Source of the DNA: Stigmatella aurantiaca
GTDB taxonomy: Bacteria; Myxococcota; Myxococcia; Myxococcales; Myxococcaceae
DNA length: 64,000 nt
NCBI RefSeq assembly: GCF_900109545.1
Contig: NZ_FOAP01000010.1
Span: 248,001 to 312,000 of the forward strand
Reading direction: 5' to 3'
The position numbers and the translations under genes were made by a program. Below, in pieces: positions 35,038-43,352 of this stretch (position 1 is its first letter; each line of letters begins with the position of its first letter). Under the pieces are notes generated by a model. The model worked only from the letters and a program-made list of their open reading frames with translations, was not told the origin of the DNA and ran no database searches.

Positions 35038-36070
35038 CTTGCTTGCGTGCCTCGATGAGGTTCACTCCGCTTGGGGCGGGAGTGATGCGCTCCAACGCCC
35101 AGCCGGTGCTGGCGAGCAGCGCCTCGTACTCGCGGGCCGTGCGCTCGCGTCCATCCGCGAGCACCAGCATGTTGAGGTCCATCAGGGCCGCGCGCGAAGG
35201 CTCCCCTCCGTCGGGCAGCACCATCTCCACCACGATCAGCCGGGCTCCCGGCAGTGCGGCGCGATGAATCTGCCGGAGGATGGCGGTTGACGAAGCATCG
35301 TCCCAGTCATGAAGGATGTGCTTGAGGAGGTAGGCCTCTGCGGCGGGAATGACTGGCTCGAAGAAGCTCCCGGCCACCAGGTCCATCCGCTGGCTCAGCC
35401 CCTCTGCCTCCACTTGGGCCCGGGCTCCGTCGATGACGTGCGGTAGATCGAAGAGGATGCCTCGGCAGGAGGGGTAGGCACGGAGCACGGCGGTGAGCAA
35501 CACGCCCTGGCTGCCCCCCACATCCGCCACGCGGGCATAACGTGAGAAGTCGTGGAGGCGTGCCACTTCCGTGGCGATGAAGCTGGAGAAGGCGCCCATC
35601 GCACGGTCGAAGTGCGAAGCCTCCTCCGGGTTCTTCTCGAAGTGCTCCCAGATGTTGGCCCCCAGCGCCCCGCGGACCGTGGAGCGCCCTGTCTGCACGG
35701 CGGTGAAGAGGTCTGTCCAGGGCCGCCAATGGCCTGGGGAGGTCAGCGTGATGGCCATGTCACGCATCGAGCCGGGCACCTCCGAACGGAGGCAGGCCCC
35801 CAGAGGGGTGAGCGTGAACGTGCGGGGAGGTACCTCCGTGAAGAGGCCCGCGGCCACCCCCGCACGCATCAGGCGGTACAGCCCATCCGGGTGGGCGCCT
35901 ACCCGCGGTGCCAGCGCATCGCTCGAAAGAGGACCGCTTGCGAGCAGGTCCGAGAGGCGAAGCCGCGCGGCCACACCGATGATCTGGGAGATCCAGTAGC
36001 TGGAGATGTGCTCCAGGAGCTGCTGCGAGGGATTCGGCGGAGGTGTCGGGTCCATGAAGGGCGGGAGCAT
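35018..36070 (-). CDS. SAM-dependent O-methyltransferase
   Basis: The 350-residue protein is an acetylserotonin-/caffeate-type small-molecule O-methyltransferase. An N-terminal winged-helix dimerisation domain (YWISQIIGVAARLRLSDLLASG) is followed by the SAM-binding VADVGGSQGVLLTAVL (GGSQG at 185-189), FDLPHVI, and the catalytic HILHDWDD (H254). It would methylate an aromatic or polyketide hydroxyl. No strong ribosome-binding site is seen before either early ATG (36070 or 36055). The FAD, SnoaL-like and SDR genes nearby support a natural-product tailoring function, but no PKS or NRPS is in the window. Confidence 0.9.
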   Translation of the reverse strand: MLPPFMDPTPPPNPSQQLLEHISSYWISQIIGVAARLRLSDLLASGPLSSDALAPRVGAHPDGLYRLMRAGVAAGLFTEVPPRTFTLTPLGACLRSEVPGSMRDMAITLTSPGHWRPWTDLFTAVQTGRSTVRGALGANIWEHFEKNPEEASHFDRAMGAFSSFIATEVARLHDFSRYARVADVGGSQGVLLTAVLRAYPSCRGILFDLPHVIDGARAQVEAEGLSQRMDLVAGSFFEPVIPAAEAYLLKHILHDWDDASSTAILRQIHRAALPGARLIVVEMVLPDGGEPSRAALMDLNMLVLADGRERTAREYEALLASTGWALERITPAPSGVNLIEARKQVTPADS

Positions 36071-36101
36071 ATTCCAGCACCCGCTTCACCGCCCCGGCTG
36101 G

Positions 36102-36464
36102 TTAGGGCGCTGCGGCCAGGACGGTCCGGTTGACCCAGCCGGTCCCGGACTCGCCACCGAAGTCCTTGGCGTATTGCACCTGGAAGCGTCCATTGGTGGG
36201 GCACGCCTTGAGCAGGGTCACGGACCAGGAGGCGCCGCCGCAATGAATCGTGTCGATGGGCGTGGTCCCCGTGGCCGTGCTGTAGACGTTCACCGTGGCA
36301 CACGTGAACGTGTAGCTCGCGGAGGTGTTGTGACAGGTGTTGGTGAGCGCCTGTTCCGCCAGGCCCTCGCGCGCGGCTTCCCCGGGTGCCTCCGCGGGAC
36401 CACACCCCAACACGAGCGCCACCGCACTGGCCACGGCCCACAGGTTCCAGGAAGAGCACGTCAT
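36102..36464 (-). CDS. Small lipoprotein
   Basis: The ATG at 36464, preceded by GGAG, gives 120 residues with a type II signal peptide and lipobox VLGC (C21). The mature part has four cysteines in pairs (TCHNTSASYTFTC, HCGGASW, KACPTNG) that could form disulfides in a compact beta domain. No family is recognised. It ends 31 bases from the methyltransferase start in the same direction, but it does not look functionally related. Confidence 0.7.
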   Translation of the reverse strand: MTCSSWNLWAVASAVALVLGCGPAEAPGEAAREGLAEQALTNTCHNTSASYTFTCATVNVYSTATGTTPIDTIHCGGASWSVTLLKACPTNGRFQVQYAKDFGGESGTGWVNRTVLAAAP

Positions 36465-36622
36465 CAGAAAGCTCCAGAAGCGGAAGAAGGAAGTCCCGTT
36501 TTTACCATGAATCCCGATTGCTGGACTGCCTGGAAAGCAGACGGCCCCTCCTGAGGGACCGGCCAGGCAGGGAATAACGGGCACGCCCTGTCAATCCGGC
36601 AGGGCATTCACAGCCTAGGCGC

Positions 36623-37774
36623 ATGAGAGCGCTGACCTATGAAGGCCCCTACCGAGTCGCGGTGCGCAACAAGCCCGAGCCGAAGATCGAGCATCCCCAG
36701 GACGGCATCGTCCGGGTGACGTCCGCGGCGATCTGCGGCTCTGATCTCCACCTCCTGCACGGGCTCATGCCGGACACCCGCATCGGGTTCACCTTCGGCC
36801 ATGAGTTCACGGGAATCGTCGAGGAGGTGGGCTCCGGTGCCCAGGGCATCAAGAAGGGTGACCGGGTGATGCTGCCGTTCCAGATCTTCTGCGGCGGTTG
36901 CTACTTCTGCACCCGGGGGTTGACCTCGTGCTGCGACAGCACCAACCCCGCGACCGATGCGGGGACGGGCATCTACGGCTACTCGCACACGATGGGGGGC
37001 TATGACGGCGGCCAGGCCGAGTACGTCCGCGTGCCCTTCATCGGCGTGGACGCCGAGAAGATCCCCGAGGACGTTGAGGACCTCGATGCGCTGCCCATCA
37101 CGGATGCCTTCTCCACGGGCTACCAGGGGGCCGAGATGTGTGGCCTCAAGGGCGGGGAGACGGTGCTGGTGCTCGGGTGCGGCCCGGTGGGCCTGTTCGC
37201 GATGTGGTCGGCCTGGGCGATGGGCGCGGGCCGGGTCATCGCCGTGGACCATCTGGACTACCGGCTGGAGTTCGCCCGGAACTGGTTCGGGGTCGAGACG
37301 CTCAACTTCAAGCAGCTCGATCTCGTCACCACGGTGAAGGGCATGACGGATGGCCGGGGGGCTGATGCCACCATCGAAGCCGTCGGGTGCGAGGCGGCGG
37401 GCTCGCCGGTCCACCGCGTGCTCGGGGTCTACGCAAAGCTGGAGGCGGGCTCGCCGCAGGCCATCAACTTCGCCATCCATGCGACGCGCAAGGCCGGGAT
37501 CATCTCCCTCATGGGTGGCTACGGCCCTCCGTTCAACGGGGTCGACATCGGCACCTTCATGAACAAGGCGCAGACGATGCGCACCGGCCAGGCCAGCGTG
37601 AAGCGCTACATGCCGCACCTGCTGGAGCACGTGCGGGCCGGGCGGATCCACCCGAAGAAGGTCTTCACCCACCTGATGCCGCTCGAACAGGCGCCCGAGG
37701 CCTACCACACGTTCGCCCAGAAGCGGGACGGGTGCATCAAGGTGGCGCTCTTCCCCCAAGGCACCCTTCACTAG
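36623..37774 (+). CDS. Zinc-dependent alcohol/formaldehyde dehydrogenase
   Basis: The 383-residue protein is a medium-chain zinc dehydrogenase. Catalytic zinc ligands are C38 (ICGSDLH) and H60/E61 (FGHEFTG); the structural zinc loop has C90, C93, C96 and C104 (CGGCYFCTRGLTSCC). The Rossmann motif is LGCGPVGLFA. Length and the region ATDAGTGIYGYSHTMGGYDGGQAEYVRVP fit the glutathione-independent formaldehyde dehydrogenase-like branch. Substrate is not certain. It is followed after 15 bases by a small gene that is probably in the same operon. Confidence 0.9.
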   Translation: MRALTYEGPYRVAVRNKPEPKIEHPQDGIVRVTSAAICGSDLHLLHGLMPDTRIGFTFGHEFTGIVEEVGSGAQGIKKGDRVMLPFQIFCGGCYFCTRGLTSCCDSTNPATDAGTGIYGYSHTMGGYDGGQAEYVRVPFIGVDAEKIPEDVEDLDALPITDAFSTGYQGAEMCGLKGGETVLVLGCGPVGLFAMWSAWAMGAGRVIAVDHLDYRLEFARNWFGVETLNFKQLDLVTTVKGMTDGRGADATIEAVGCEAAGSPVHRVLGVYAKLEAGSPQAINFAIHATRKAGIISLMGGYGPPFNGVDIGTFMNKAQTMRTGQASVKRYMPHLLEHVRAGRIHPKKVFTHLMPLEQAPEAYHTFAQKRDGCIKVALFPQGTLH

Positions 37775-37789
37775 GAACGGAGCTTCCCG

Positions 37790-38239
37790 ATGAAATCCAC
37801 GCCAGAGTTGACCACGCCGGAGGCGGTCCAGCGGCGCGCCGGGTACCAATCCCTGCAGCCCGTGCAGCGGCCGCCGTACTGGGGCGTCGATCTCGATCCC
37901 GCCCGCAGGCCCGGGGTTCCGATGATGCGGACGGACCCTCAGCCCTTCCCCCACACGCGCTATCCACCGGAGCCCCAGCCCGGCGAGCCGGCGTCCCCGC
38001 TGCACGGCCGCCCCAACAAGACGATGCCGCCCGTCTTTGGCACCGCCGTGCCCCTGCGCGGGCTGTCCGGGTGGGTCCGCAAGCTGGCCTACCGCGCCCC
38101 GGACCACTCCCCGAGCCACTGGCTGCTGATGCTGCTCGGGGACCGGGTCGAGTTCTGGGGCTACCGCGCGCGGCGGTACTTGCCCGTCGTGGTGCCGCTG
38201 GCCGCCGCCGTGCTGCTCCTTCGCCGCGCGCGCGCGTGA
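37790..38239 (+). CDS. Hypothetical protein with C-terminal membrane segment
   Basis: The 149-residue protein is Pro- and Arg-rich in its first ~80 residues and then has a globular-looking segment RGLSGWVRKLAYRAPDHSPSHWLLMLLGDRVE. A single hydrophobic helix YLPVVVPLAAAVLLL lies near the end, followed by basic residues. It may be a tail-anchored inner-membrane protein. GGAGC precedes the ATG. Tight linkage to the dehydrogenase gene suggests a partner, but no family is recognised. Confidence 0.65.
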   Translation: MKSTPELTTPEAVQRRAGYQSLQPVQRPPYWGVDLDPARRPGVPMMRTDPQPFPHTRYPPEPQPGEPASPLHGRPNKTMPPVFGTAVPLRGLSGWVRKLAYRAPDHSPSHWLLMLLGDRVEFWGYRARRYLPVVVPLAAAVLLLRRARA

Positions 38240-38252
38240 GGGGCCTCCGGGG

Positions 38253-39053
38253 TTAGAGGATGGCCCTCACCACGCCGCCGTCCACGCGCAGCGAGGCGCC
38301 GTTGGTGGCGGAGGCATGCGGGCTGCACACGTAGACGATGAGGTTGGCCACCTCCTCCGGGAGGATGAAGCGCTTGAGGAGGGACGTGGGCCGGGCGTGG
38401 GTGAAGAAATCACGCTCGGCCTGCTTCGCGTCGACGCCCTGGGACTTGCCCAGCTCGGCCACGAACTGCGCCACCCCCTCGGAAGAGGTCGGCCCCGGCA
38501 GCACCGTGTTCACCGTCACCCCGGTGCCCACCGTCAGCTCCGCCATCCCGCGCGCCACGGCCACCTGCGCCGTCTTCGTCATCCCGTAGTGGATCATCTC
38601 CGAGGGAATCTGCACCGCGGACTCGCTCGACACGAAGACGATGCGCCCCCAGTTCTGGGCCTTCATCTTCGGGAAGTAGAAGCGGCTCAGGCGCACCCCG
38701 CTCATCACGTTCGTCTCGAAGAAGCGGAACCAGTCCTCGTCCGGAATCTGCTCGAAGGGCTTGGGCTCGAAGATGCCGACGTTGTTCACCAGCACGTCCA
38801 CGTGGGGGAACGCGCGCGTGACGGCCTCGGCGCCCTTGGCGGAGGAGAAGTCCGCGGCCACCCCGGACACCTGGGCCCCGGGAATGCTTTCCAGCACCTG
38901 CTCCCGGGCGCGCTTCACGCGCTCCTCGGTGCGCCCGTTCAGGATGACGTGCGCTCCCTCGCGTGCCAGTCCCACCGCCGCCGCCAGCCCGATGCCCGCG
39001 GTCGAGCCCGTCACCAGCGCCGTCCGTCCCGTCAGACTCAACTTCATGCTCAT
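38253..39053 (-). CDS. Short-chain dehydrogenase/reductase
   Basis: The 266-residue protein is a classical SDR: cofactor motif TGSTAGIG (15-22), NNVG (90-93), and the catalytic pair Y156 and K160 in HYGMTK with SS at 142-143. GGGAG lies upstream of the ATG at 39053. It would reduce or oxidise a carbonyl with NAD(P). Substrate unknown. It is convergent with the membrane-segment gene (13 bases) and divergent from the thioesterase gene. Confidence 0.92.
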   Translation of the reverse strand: MSMKLSLTGRTALVTGSTAGIGLAAAVGLAREGAHVILNGRTEERVKRAREQVLESIPGAQVSGVAADFSSAKGAEAVTRAFPHVDVLVNNVGIFEPKPFEQIPDEDWFRFFETNVMSGVRLSRFYFPKMKAQNWGRIVFVSSESAVQIPSEMIHYGMTKTAQVAVARGMAELTVGTGVTVNTVLPGPTSSEGVAQFVAELGKSQGVDAKQAERDFFTHARPTSLLKRFILPEEVANLIVYVCSPHASATNGASLRVDGGVVRAIL

Positions 39054-39163
39054 GGTTTTCTCTCCCGGTGGGGCGCCCCGTGCGCCCGAGGGCCGCCATC
39101 CTGGCCCCGAACCCGTGCGGGAGGGAGAGCATCGTGCGGGGGGCCCGATTATGGTGTGGCCAC

Positions 39164-39574
39164 ATGAACGATACGTTGAAGGAGCGCCTGGGGCTGTTGG
39201 GCCAGCATGGGTATGACCGGTCCCTGGTGGGCATGGAGGTCCTGGAGGCCGAAGGCGGCCGGGCCCGGGTGCGGCTGCCCGTGGAGGCCCCCGTGCAGAA
39301 CATGGGCGGCGCGCTGCACGGCGGGGCGGTGGCGACCCTGGTGGATGTGGTGGGGACGCTGGCCATCATGACGGCGGACCGGGATGGGCGTCCCGGGGTA
39401 TCCACGGATCTCAACGTGTCCTGGCTCTCGCCGGCCCCCGGGGGCTCCACCGTGCTGGTGGAGGCCACGGTGCTCAAGTCGGGGCGCACCCTGGCCTTCG
39501 TCCAGGTGGACGTCCGCCGGGAGCAGGATGGGGTGCTGGTGGCCCAGGGCCGGATGACGAAGTTCTTGAGCTGA
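39164..39574 (+). CDS. PaaI-family hotdog thioesterase
   Basis: The 136-residue protein matches the PaaI/YdiI hotdog-fold thioesterase family: VQNMGGALHGGAVATLVDVVGTLA carries the conserved HGG turn and the acidic residue of the active site. PGVSTDLNVSWLSPAP follows. These enzymes hydrolyse acyl-CoA esters. The ATG at 39164 is chosen because other in-frame starts run into sequence without family similarity; the ribosome-binding site is poor. It is followed after seven bases by the phosphoesterase gene, suggesting one transcript. Confidence 0.88.
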   Translation: MNDTLKERLGLLGQHGYDRSLVGMEVLEAEGGRARVRLPVEAPVQNMGGALHGGAVATLVDVVGTLAIMTADRDGRPGVSTDLNVSWLSPAPGGSTVLVEATVLKSGRTLAFVQVDVRREQDGVLVAQGRMTKFLS

Positions 39575-39581
39575 GCGGACG

Positions 39582-40766
39582 ATGCTCGTGGGAAGACTCA
39601 TTCTCGTCACGTTGCTGAGCCTGTTGGGTTTCGTCCTCCTGCGCTGGCTGTGGCCGGGCCTGGTGCAGGGGCGGCGGAAGTGGGTGTTTTTCGGCCTCCT
39701 CGTCCTGGCCCTGGCGGCCTACCTGGTGCCCATGGCGCTCGGGCTCGGCTCACATGGGGACATTCCATACATTGGTGGGCCGCTGAAGCTGCTCTCCACG
39801 GTGTGGAGCGTCACGGTGCTCATCATGGTGGTGGTGGGCCTGCCCGTCGTCTTTCTGCGCTGGGTGCGCGAGCGCCGCCGGGCCCAGCCCCTGGAGGGCT
39901 CGGACGTGAGCCTGGAGCGCCGGGACTTGCTGGTGAACGCCGGGCGCGCCGTGCCCCTGCTGGCCGCGGGCACCAGCGCCGCTGGCGTGCTGAACGGCAT
40001 GGCGGGCTTTGTGGTCCGCGAGGTGGAGGTGCGCCTGGCGAACCTGCCGGCCGCCCTGGAGGGCTTCCGCATCGGTCAAATCACCGACGTGCACGTGGGG
40101 CCCTTCATCACCCCGGGGTACCTGCGGGGGGCCGTGGCGGCGATGAACGCGGCGAACGTGCACCTGCAGGTGATGACGGGGGATCTGATCGATGATCTCA
40201 CCCAGCTCGACGAGACGATGGAGGCGCTCGGCGAGGCCCGCGCGCCGCACGGCATGCTGGCGGTGCTCGGCAACCACGAGCACTTCCGGGGGCTGGGGCC
40301 CATCGTCCGGGCCTATGCGGGGCTGCAGAAGCGGGGCGCTCCGGTGCGGCTGCTCGTGGACTCGGCGCACGTGTTCGAGCACGAGGGCCAGCGCATACGC
40401 GTGGTGGGGGTGGACTATCCGCTGGGCCGTGGCATGGGGGCGCGCACCTCGCTCATGGAGGCCTCGGCGGAGAAGGCCTTCCAGGGCACCTCCCCCGAGG
40501 AGGTGGTGCTCTGTTTGACGCACCACCCGTCCTTCTTCCCCTATGCCGCCGCGCGCGGTGCCCGGCTCACGCTCGCGGGCCACACGCACGGGGGCCAGGT
40601 CGCCTTCTTTGGCATGCCGCTGTTCTGGTTCGTCTTCGAGTTCATGTTCGGGGGGTACCGGAAGAAGGACAACTACCTGTACGTGTCCGGGGGCACGGGG
40701 CACTGGCTGCCGTTCCGGATGGGGATTCCTCCCGAGGTGACGGTCCTCACGCTGCGCGGCAAGTAG
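39582..40766 (+). CDS. Membrane-anchored metallophosphoesterase
   Basis: The 394-residue protein has about three N-terminal membrane helices, a linker with RRDLLVNAGRAV, and then a calcineurin-like phosphoesterase domain. All metal motifs are present: D169-x-H171 (ITDVHVG), D201 (TGDLIDD), N231-H232 (GNHEHF), THHPSFF and GHTHGGQ. It would hydrolyse phosphate esters on the outer or inner face of the cytoplasmic membrane; homologues include UDP-diacylglucosamine-type hydrolases, but the substrate is unknown. It ends three bases before the next gene. Confidence 0.9.
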   Translation: MLVGRLILVTLLSLLGFVLLRWLWPGLVQGRRKWVFFGLLVLALAAYLVPMALGLGSHGDIPYIGGPLKLLSTVWSVTVLIMVVVGLPVVFLRWVRERRRAQPLEGSDVSLERRDLLVNAGRAVPLLAAGTSAAGVLNGMAGFVVREVEVRLANLPAALEGFRIGQITDVHVGPFITPGYLRGAVAAMNAANVHLQVMTGDLIDDLTQLDETMEALGEARAPHGMLAVLGNHEHFRGLGPIVRAYAGLQKRGAPVRLLVDSAHVFEHEGQRIRVVGVDYPLGRGMGARTSLMEASAEKAFQGTSPEEVVLCLTHHPSFFPYAAARGARLTLAGHTHGGQVAFFGMPLFWFVFEFMFGGYRKKDNYLYVSGGTGHWLPFRMGIPPEVTVLTLRGK

Positions 40767-40769
40767 GCC

Positions 40770-42257
40770 ATGCCCGAGGCCTGGTACGACGCGGTGGTGG
40801 TGGGCGCGGGGTTCGGGGGCATGGCCACCGCGCTCGAGCTCGCACAGCAGGGCGCGCGCGTGGTGCTGTGCGAGGCGCTCAACTACCCGGGGGGCTGCGC
40901 CAGCACGTTCCAGCGCCAGGGATATGGCTTCGAGGCCGGTGCCACGCTGTTCTCCGGGCTGGCCGAGGCGCAGCTCTTCGGCCAGTGGATCCACCGGCAT
41001 GGGCTGGCGGTGGAAGTGGACTGGTTGGATCCCCTCGTGGAACTGCGCACCCCGGGTATGGCGCTGCGGGTGCACCGGGACCGCGCTCGCTTCCTGGACG
41101 CGCTGTGTGCCTTGCCCGGAGCGCCCGCGAAGGGCATCCAGGGCTTCTTCGCGTATCAGCGCCAGGTGGCCGATGCGCTGTGGGCCCTGTTCGATGAGCC
41201 GGCGTTGCTGCCCCCGCTGGATGTCCGCGCGCTGGTGCGCCACGCGGCGCGGGTGCCCCGGTATGTGCCGCTCCTGCGCTGGCTGGGGCGGCCCCTGGAG
41301 CGGGTGCTGGAGCACTTCGGGCTCGCGCGGTTCGCGCCCTTGCGGACGTACCTGAACGGCCTGTGTCAGATCACCGTCCAGTGCAGCGCCGCCGAGGCGG
41401 AGACGCCCATCGCCCTGGCGGCCATGGACTATTACTGGCGGGGCACGGGGCACGTGCGGGGCGGGGTGGGGCGCCTGGGCGAGGCGCTGCTGGAGGCCTT
41501 CACCCGCTCAGGGGGCGAGGTGCGGCTGGCCAACCGGGTCAAGGCGCTGGTGCCGGGGCCGGACGGGTGGCGGGTGGCGACGCGCCAGGGCGAGCTGCGG
41601 GCCCGGCACGTGGCCGCCAACGTCCTGCCGCAGGGCCTGCTGCGCCTGCTGGACCTGCCGCCCGGGCGGCTGCCACGGCTGGACCGCCTGGCGGGGCACG
41701 TGGCGGAGGGGTGGGGCGCGGCCATGCTGTACCGGGTGGTTCGTGCGCCGGAGGGCCGGAGCCTTTCGCCTTGCCACCTGGAGCTCGTCCAGGACGAGGC
41801 CCTGCCGTTCCAGGAGGGCAACCACCTGTTCGTCTCCGCCAGCGGGGCGGAGGACGTGGGGCGTGCGCCCGAGGGGTTCCGCACGCTCACCGTGTCGACC
41901 CACGTCCCCCTGCGGGCGCTCCGGGAGCGCTCCCCGGAGGAGCAGGCCCGCTACGTGGAGGGCATCCAGTCCCGGATGCGGGAGGGGCTCGCGCGGCTGG
42001 CGCCGGAGTGGTCGGAGGAGGTGCGGCGGGAGATGCCGGCCTCGCCCCGCACCTTCGAGCGGTTCACGCGCAGGGAGGGCGGCGCGGTGGGCGGCGTGCC
42101 CCGGCGCGCGGGGCTGGGCCACTACCGCGAGCTGGGGCCCCGGCCGGTGATGAAGGGGCTCTGGCTCGTGGGCGACTCTGTCTTCCCGGGGCAGAGCACC
42201 CTGGCCACGGCGCTGGGCGGTGTCCGGACCGCGGCCCGCATCGCCGCGGGTCTCTAG
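40770..42257 (+). CDS. FAD-dependent phytoene-desaturase-like oxidoreductase
   Basis: The 495-residue protein begins MPEAWYDAVVVGAGFGGMATALELAQQGARVVLCEA, the dinucleotide-binding motif of the CrtI/carotene-isomerase/RetSat group. It has GGCASTF, and the late motif GLWLVGDSVFPGQSTLATALGGVRTA. Such enzymes desaturate, isomerise or saturate isoprenoids. Myxobacteria make carotenoids, but no carotenoid gene is near it. It shares an operon with the thioesterase and the phosphoesterase (spacing of only three bases), so a lipid role is possible. Confidence 0.85.
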   Translation: MPEAWYDAVVVGAGFGGMATALELAQQGARVVLCEALNYPGGCASTFQRQGYGFEAGATLFSGLAEAQLFGQWIHRHGLAVEVDWLDPLVELRTPGMALRVHRDRARFLDALCALPGAPAKGIQGFFAYQRQVADALWALFDEPALLPPLDVRALVRHAARVPRYVPLLRWLGRPLERVLEHFGLARFAPLRTYLNGLCQITVQCSAAEAETPIALAAMDYYWRGTGHVRGGVGRLGEALLEAFTRSGGEVRLANRVKALVPGPDGWRVATRQGELRARHVAANVLPQGLLRLLDLPPGRLPRLDRLAGHVAEGWGAAMLYRVVRAPEGRSLSPCHLELVQDEALPFQEGNHLFVSASGAEDVGRAPEGFRTLTVSTHVPLRALRERSPEEQARYVEGIQSRMREGLARLAPEWSEEVRREMPASPRTFERFTRREGGAVGGVPRRAGLGHYRELGPRPVMKGLWLVGDSVFPGQSTLATALGGVRTAARIAAGL

Positions 42258-42273
42258 GGACGGTGCCTTCGCT

Positions 42274-42684
42274 TCACACGAGGGGCGAGGGCTCGCCGGC
42301 CTCGAGCTGGAGGGTCTCCGCCGCCCGCGCATCCCGGGGGACGCCAAAGCGCTGACGGGAGCAGGCAAGGAGCTGGTCCGCGTAGAGGCTGTCCCCGAGC
42401 GCGGCTTGAAGCTGCCCATGGCTCACGAACAGCCGTGCCTGCTCATCCACCAGCCGGGCGAGGATCCGGGCCTGCTCGGGGTGGGAGAAGAGGCCCACCA
42501 CCGAGGCCGCATCGAAGCGCGTCAGCGTGTCGAACTCCATGCCCAGCGTGGCCACGCAGGCCTCGCGGATGCTCCGCAGCCCCGCCTCCAGGGACGTTCC
42601 CTCCCGGGCGCGGGAGAGCACCGAGGTGAACCGGCCAAGCTCCTGGACAGCCTGGAGGATGAAGGCGTGACGCAACACGGGCAT
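42274..42684 (-). CDS. Hypothetical helical protein
   Basis: The 136-residue product (MPVLRHAFILQAVQELGRF) is nearly all amphipathic helix without cysteines apart from two, and has no signal or membrane segment. Its layout recalls small DUF6483-like proteins (helical pairs with LGMEFDTLTRFDAASVVGLF), but the match is weak. Function unknown. It is convergent with the FAD-dependent oxidoreductase gene, 16 bases away. Confidence 0.6.
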   Translation of the reverse strand: MPVLRHAFILQAVQELGRFTSVLSRAREGTSLEAGLRSIREACVATLGMEFDTLTRFDAASVVGLFSHPEQARILARLVDEQARLFVSHGQLQAALGDSLYADQLLACSRQRFGVPRDARAAETLQLEAGEPSPLV

Positions 42685-42774
42685 GCCTCAAGCCATAGCA
42701 TTTCCCAGCGTCTGAGACCTCCCGATGGGCCTGGTTGCTCCCCATCTCCGGGAGGGGGCAGCCGGGGGGAGGCT

Positions 42775-43194
42775 TCAGCGCGTCTTCGCGCGCATCTCCT
42801 CCCAGATGGGGCGGTAGTCGTAGGTGGGGTAGAACTCGGTGCGGAACCCGCCCCAGGCGCCCTTCTCGATGGCGAGGTTCACCGCGCGCAGCTTGCTGGG
42901 CGGCAGCCGCAGCGTGACGACCTGGCCCACGCCCATCATCACGTACCAGGAGACCACCTCCACGCCCTCGGGCGGGAAGCTCTTGCGGAAGCCGGTGCGC
43001 TCCAGGTGAGCGTTGATCTCATCCACCGTTTTGCCCTGGTCGTGCCGTAGGAAGATGGTGAGCAACAGCATGTCTCCGGCCGCGGGGGCGGGCTTCGGCG
43101 TGGGGGCCTGGGCGTGGCTGGGCAACGCGAGGACGAGGCAGAACAGTGCGGTGACCACCGCGCGGCTGAACGGGACAGGGGACGGGGGGCTCAT
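42775..43194 (-). CDS. Secreted protein of unknown function
   Basis: The 139-residue protein has a cleavable signal peptide (VVTALFCLVLALPSHAQA) and a short Pro/Ala linker, then a compact domain: LLLTIFLRHDQGKTVDEIN, FPPEGVEVVSWYVMMGVGQVVTLRLPP, and FRTEFYPTYDYRPIWEE. This pattern is shared by uncharacterised proteins in other proteobacteria and suggests a ferredoxin-like alpha/beta fold. The domain has no cysteine. It is divergent from the RCC1 lipoprotein gene. Confidence 0.72.
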   Translation of the reverse strand: MSPPSPVPFSRAVVTALFCLVLALPSHAQAPTPKPAPAAGDMLLLTIFLRHDQGKTVDEINAHLERTGFRKSFPPEGVEVVSWYVMMGVGQVVTLRLPPSKLRAVNLAIEKGAWGGFRTEFYPTYDYRPIWEEMRAKTR

Positions 43195-43252
43195 GAGCAG
43201 TCAGAAGCAGAGGATTGAACTGCGCGCCAGAGGATTCAGTCTGCCAGAAGGG

Positions 43253-43282
43253 TTGACGGTCTTTTCACGATTTACCTAGCTA
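43253..43282 (+). promoter_or_regulatory. Possible promoter of the RCC1-repeat gene
   Basis: TTGACG (43253-43258) and TAGCTA (43277-43282) are separated by 18 bases, about 75 bases upstream of the RCC1 gene. The -10 box lies inside a palindrome (43274-43291), so a repressor could block it. Confidence 0.4.
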
Positions 43283-43291
43283 GTGCTAGGT
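43274..43291. promoter_or_regulatory. 18-base palindrome over the -10 region
   Basis: ACCTAGC-TAGT-GCTAGGT is a perfect 7-base inverted repeat with a 4-base spacer, in the gap between divergent genes. It could be an operator for either gene. Confidence 0.5.
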
Positions 43292-43352
43292 CGACGGTAT
43301 CGCGTGGGCTAAGGAGGGGCCGCTTGTCGCGCGTCAGGACCGAGGGGATCGA

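Noticed and set aside
43253..43291. The promoter-like sequence resembles a well-known synthetic constitutive promoter family.
   Set aside because: Only short -35 and palindrome parts are similar; the gene context is natural, so similarity is taken as chance.
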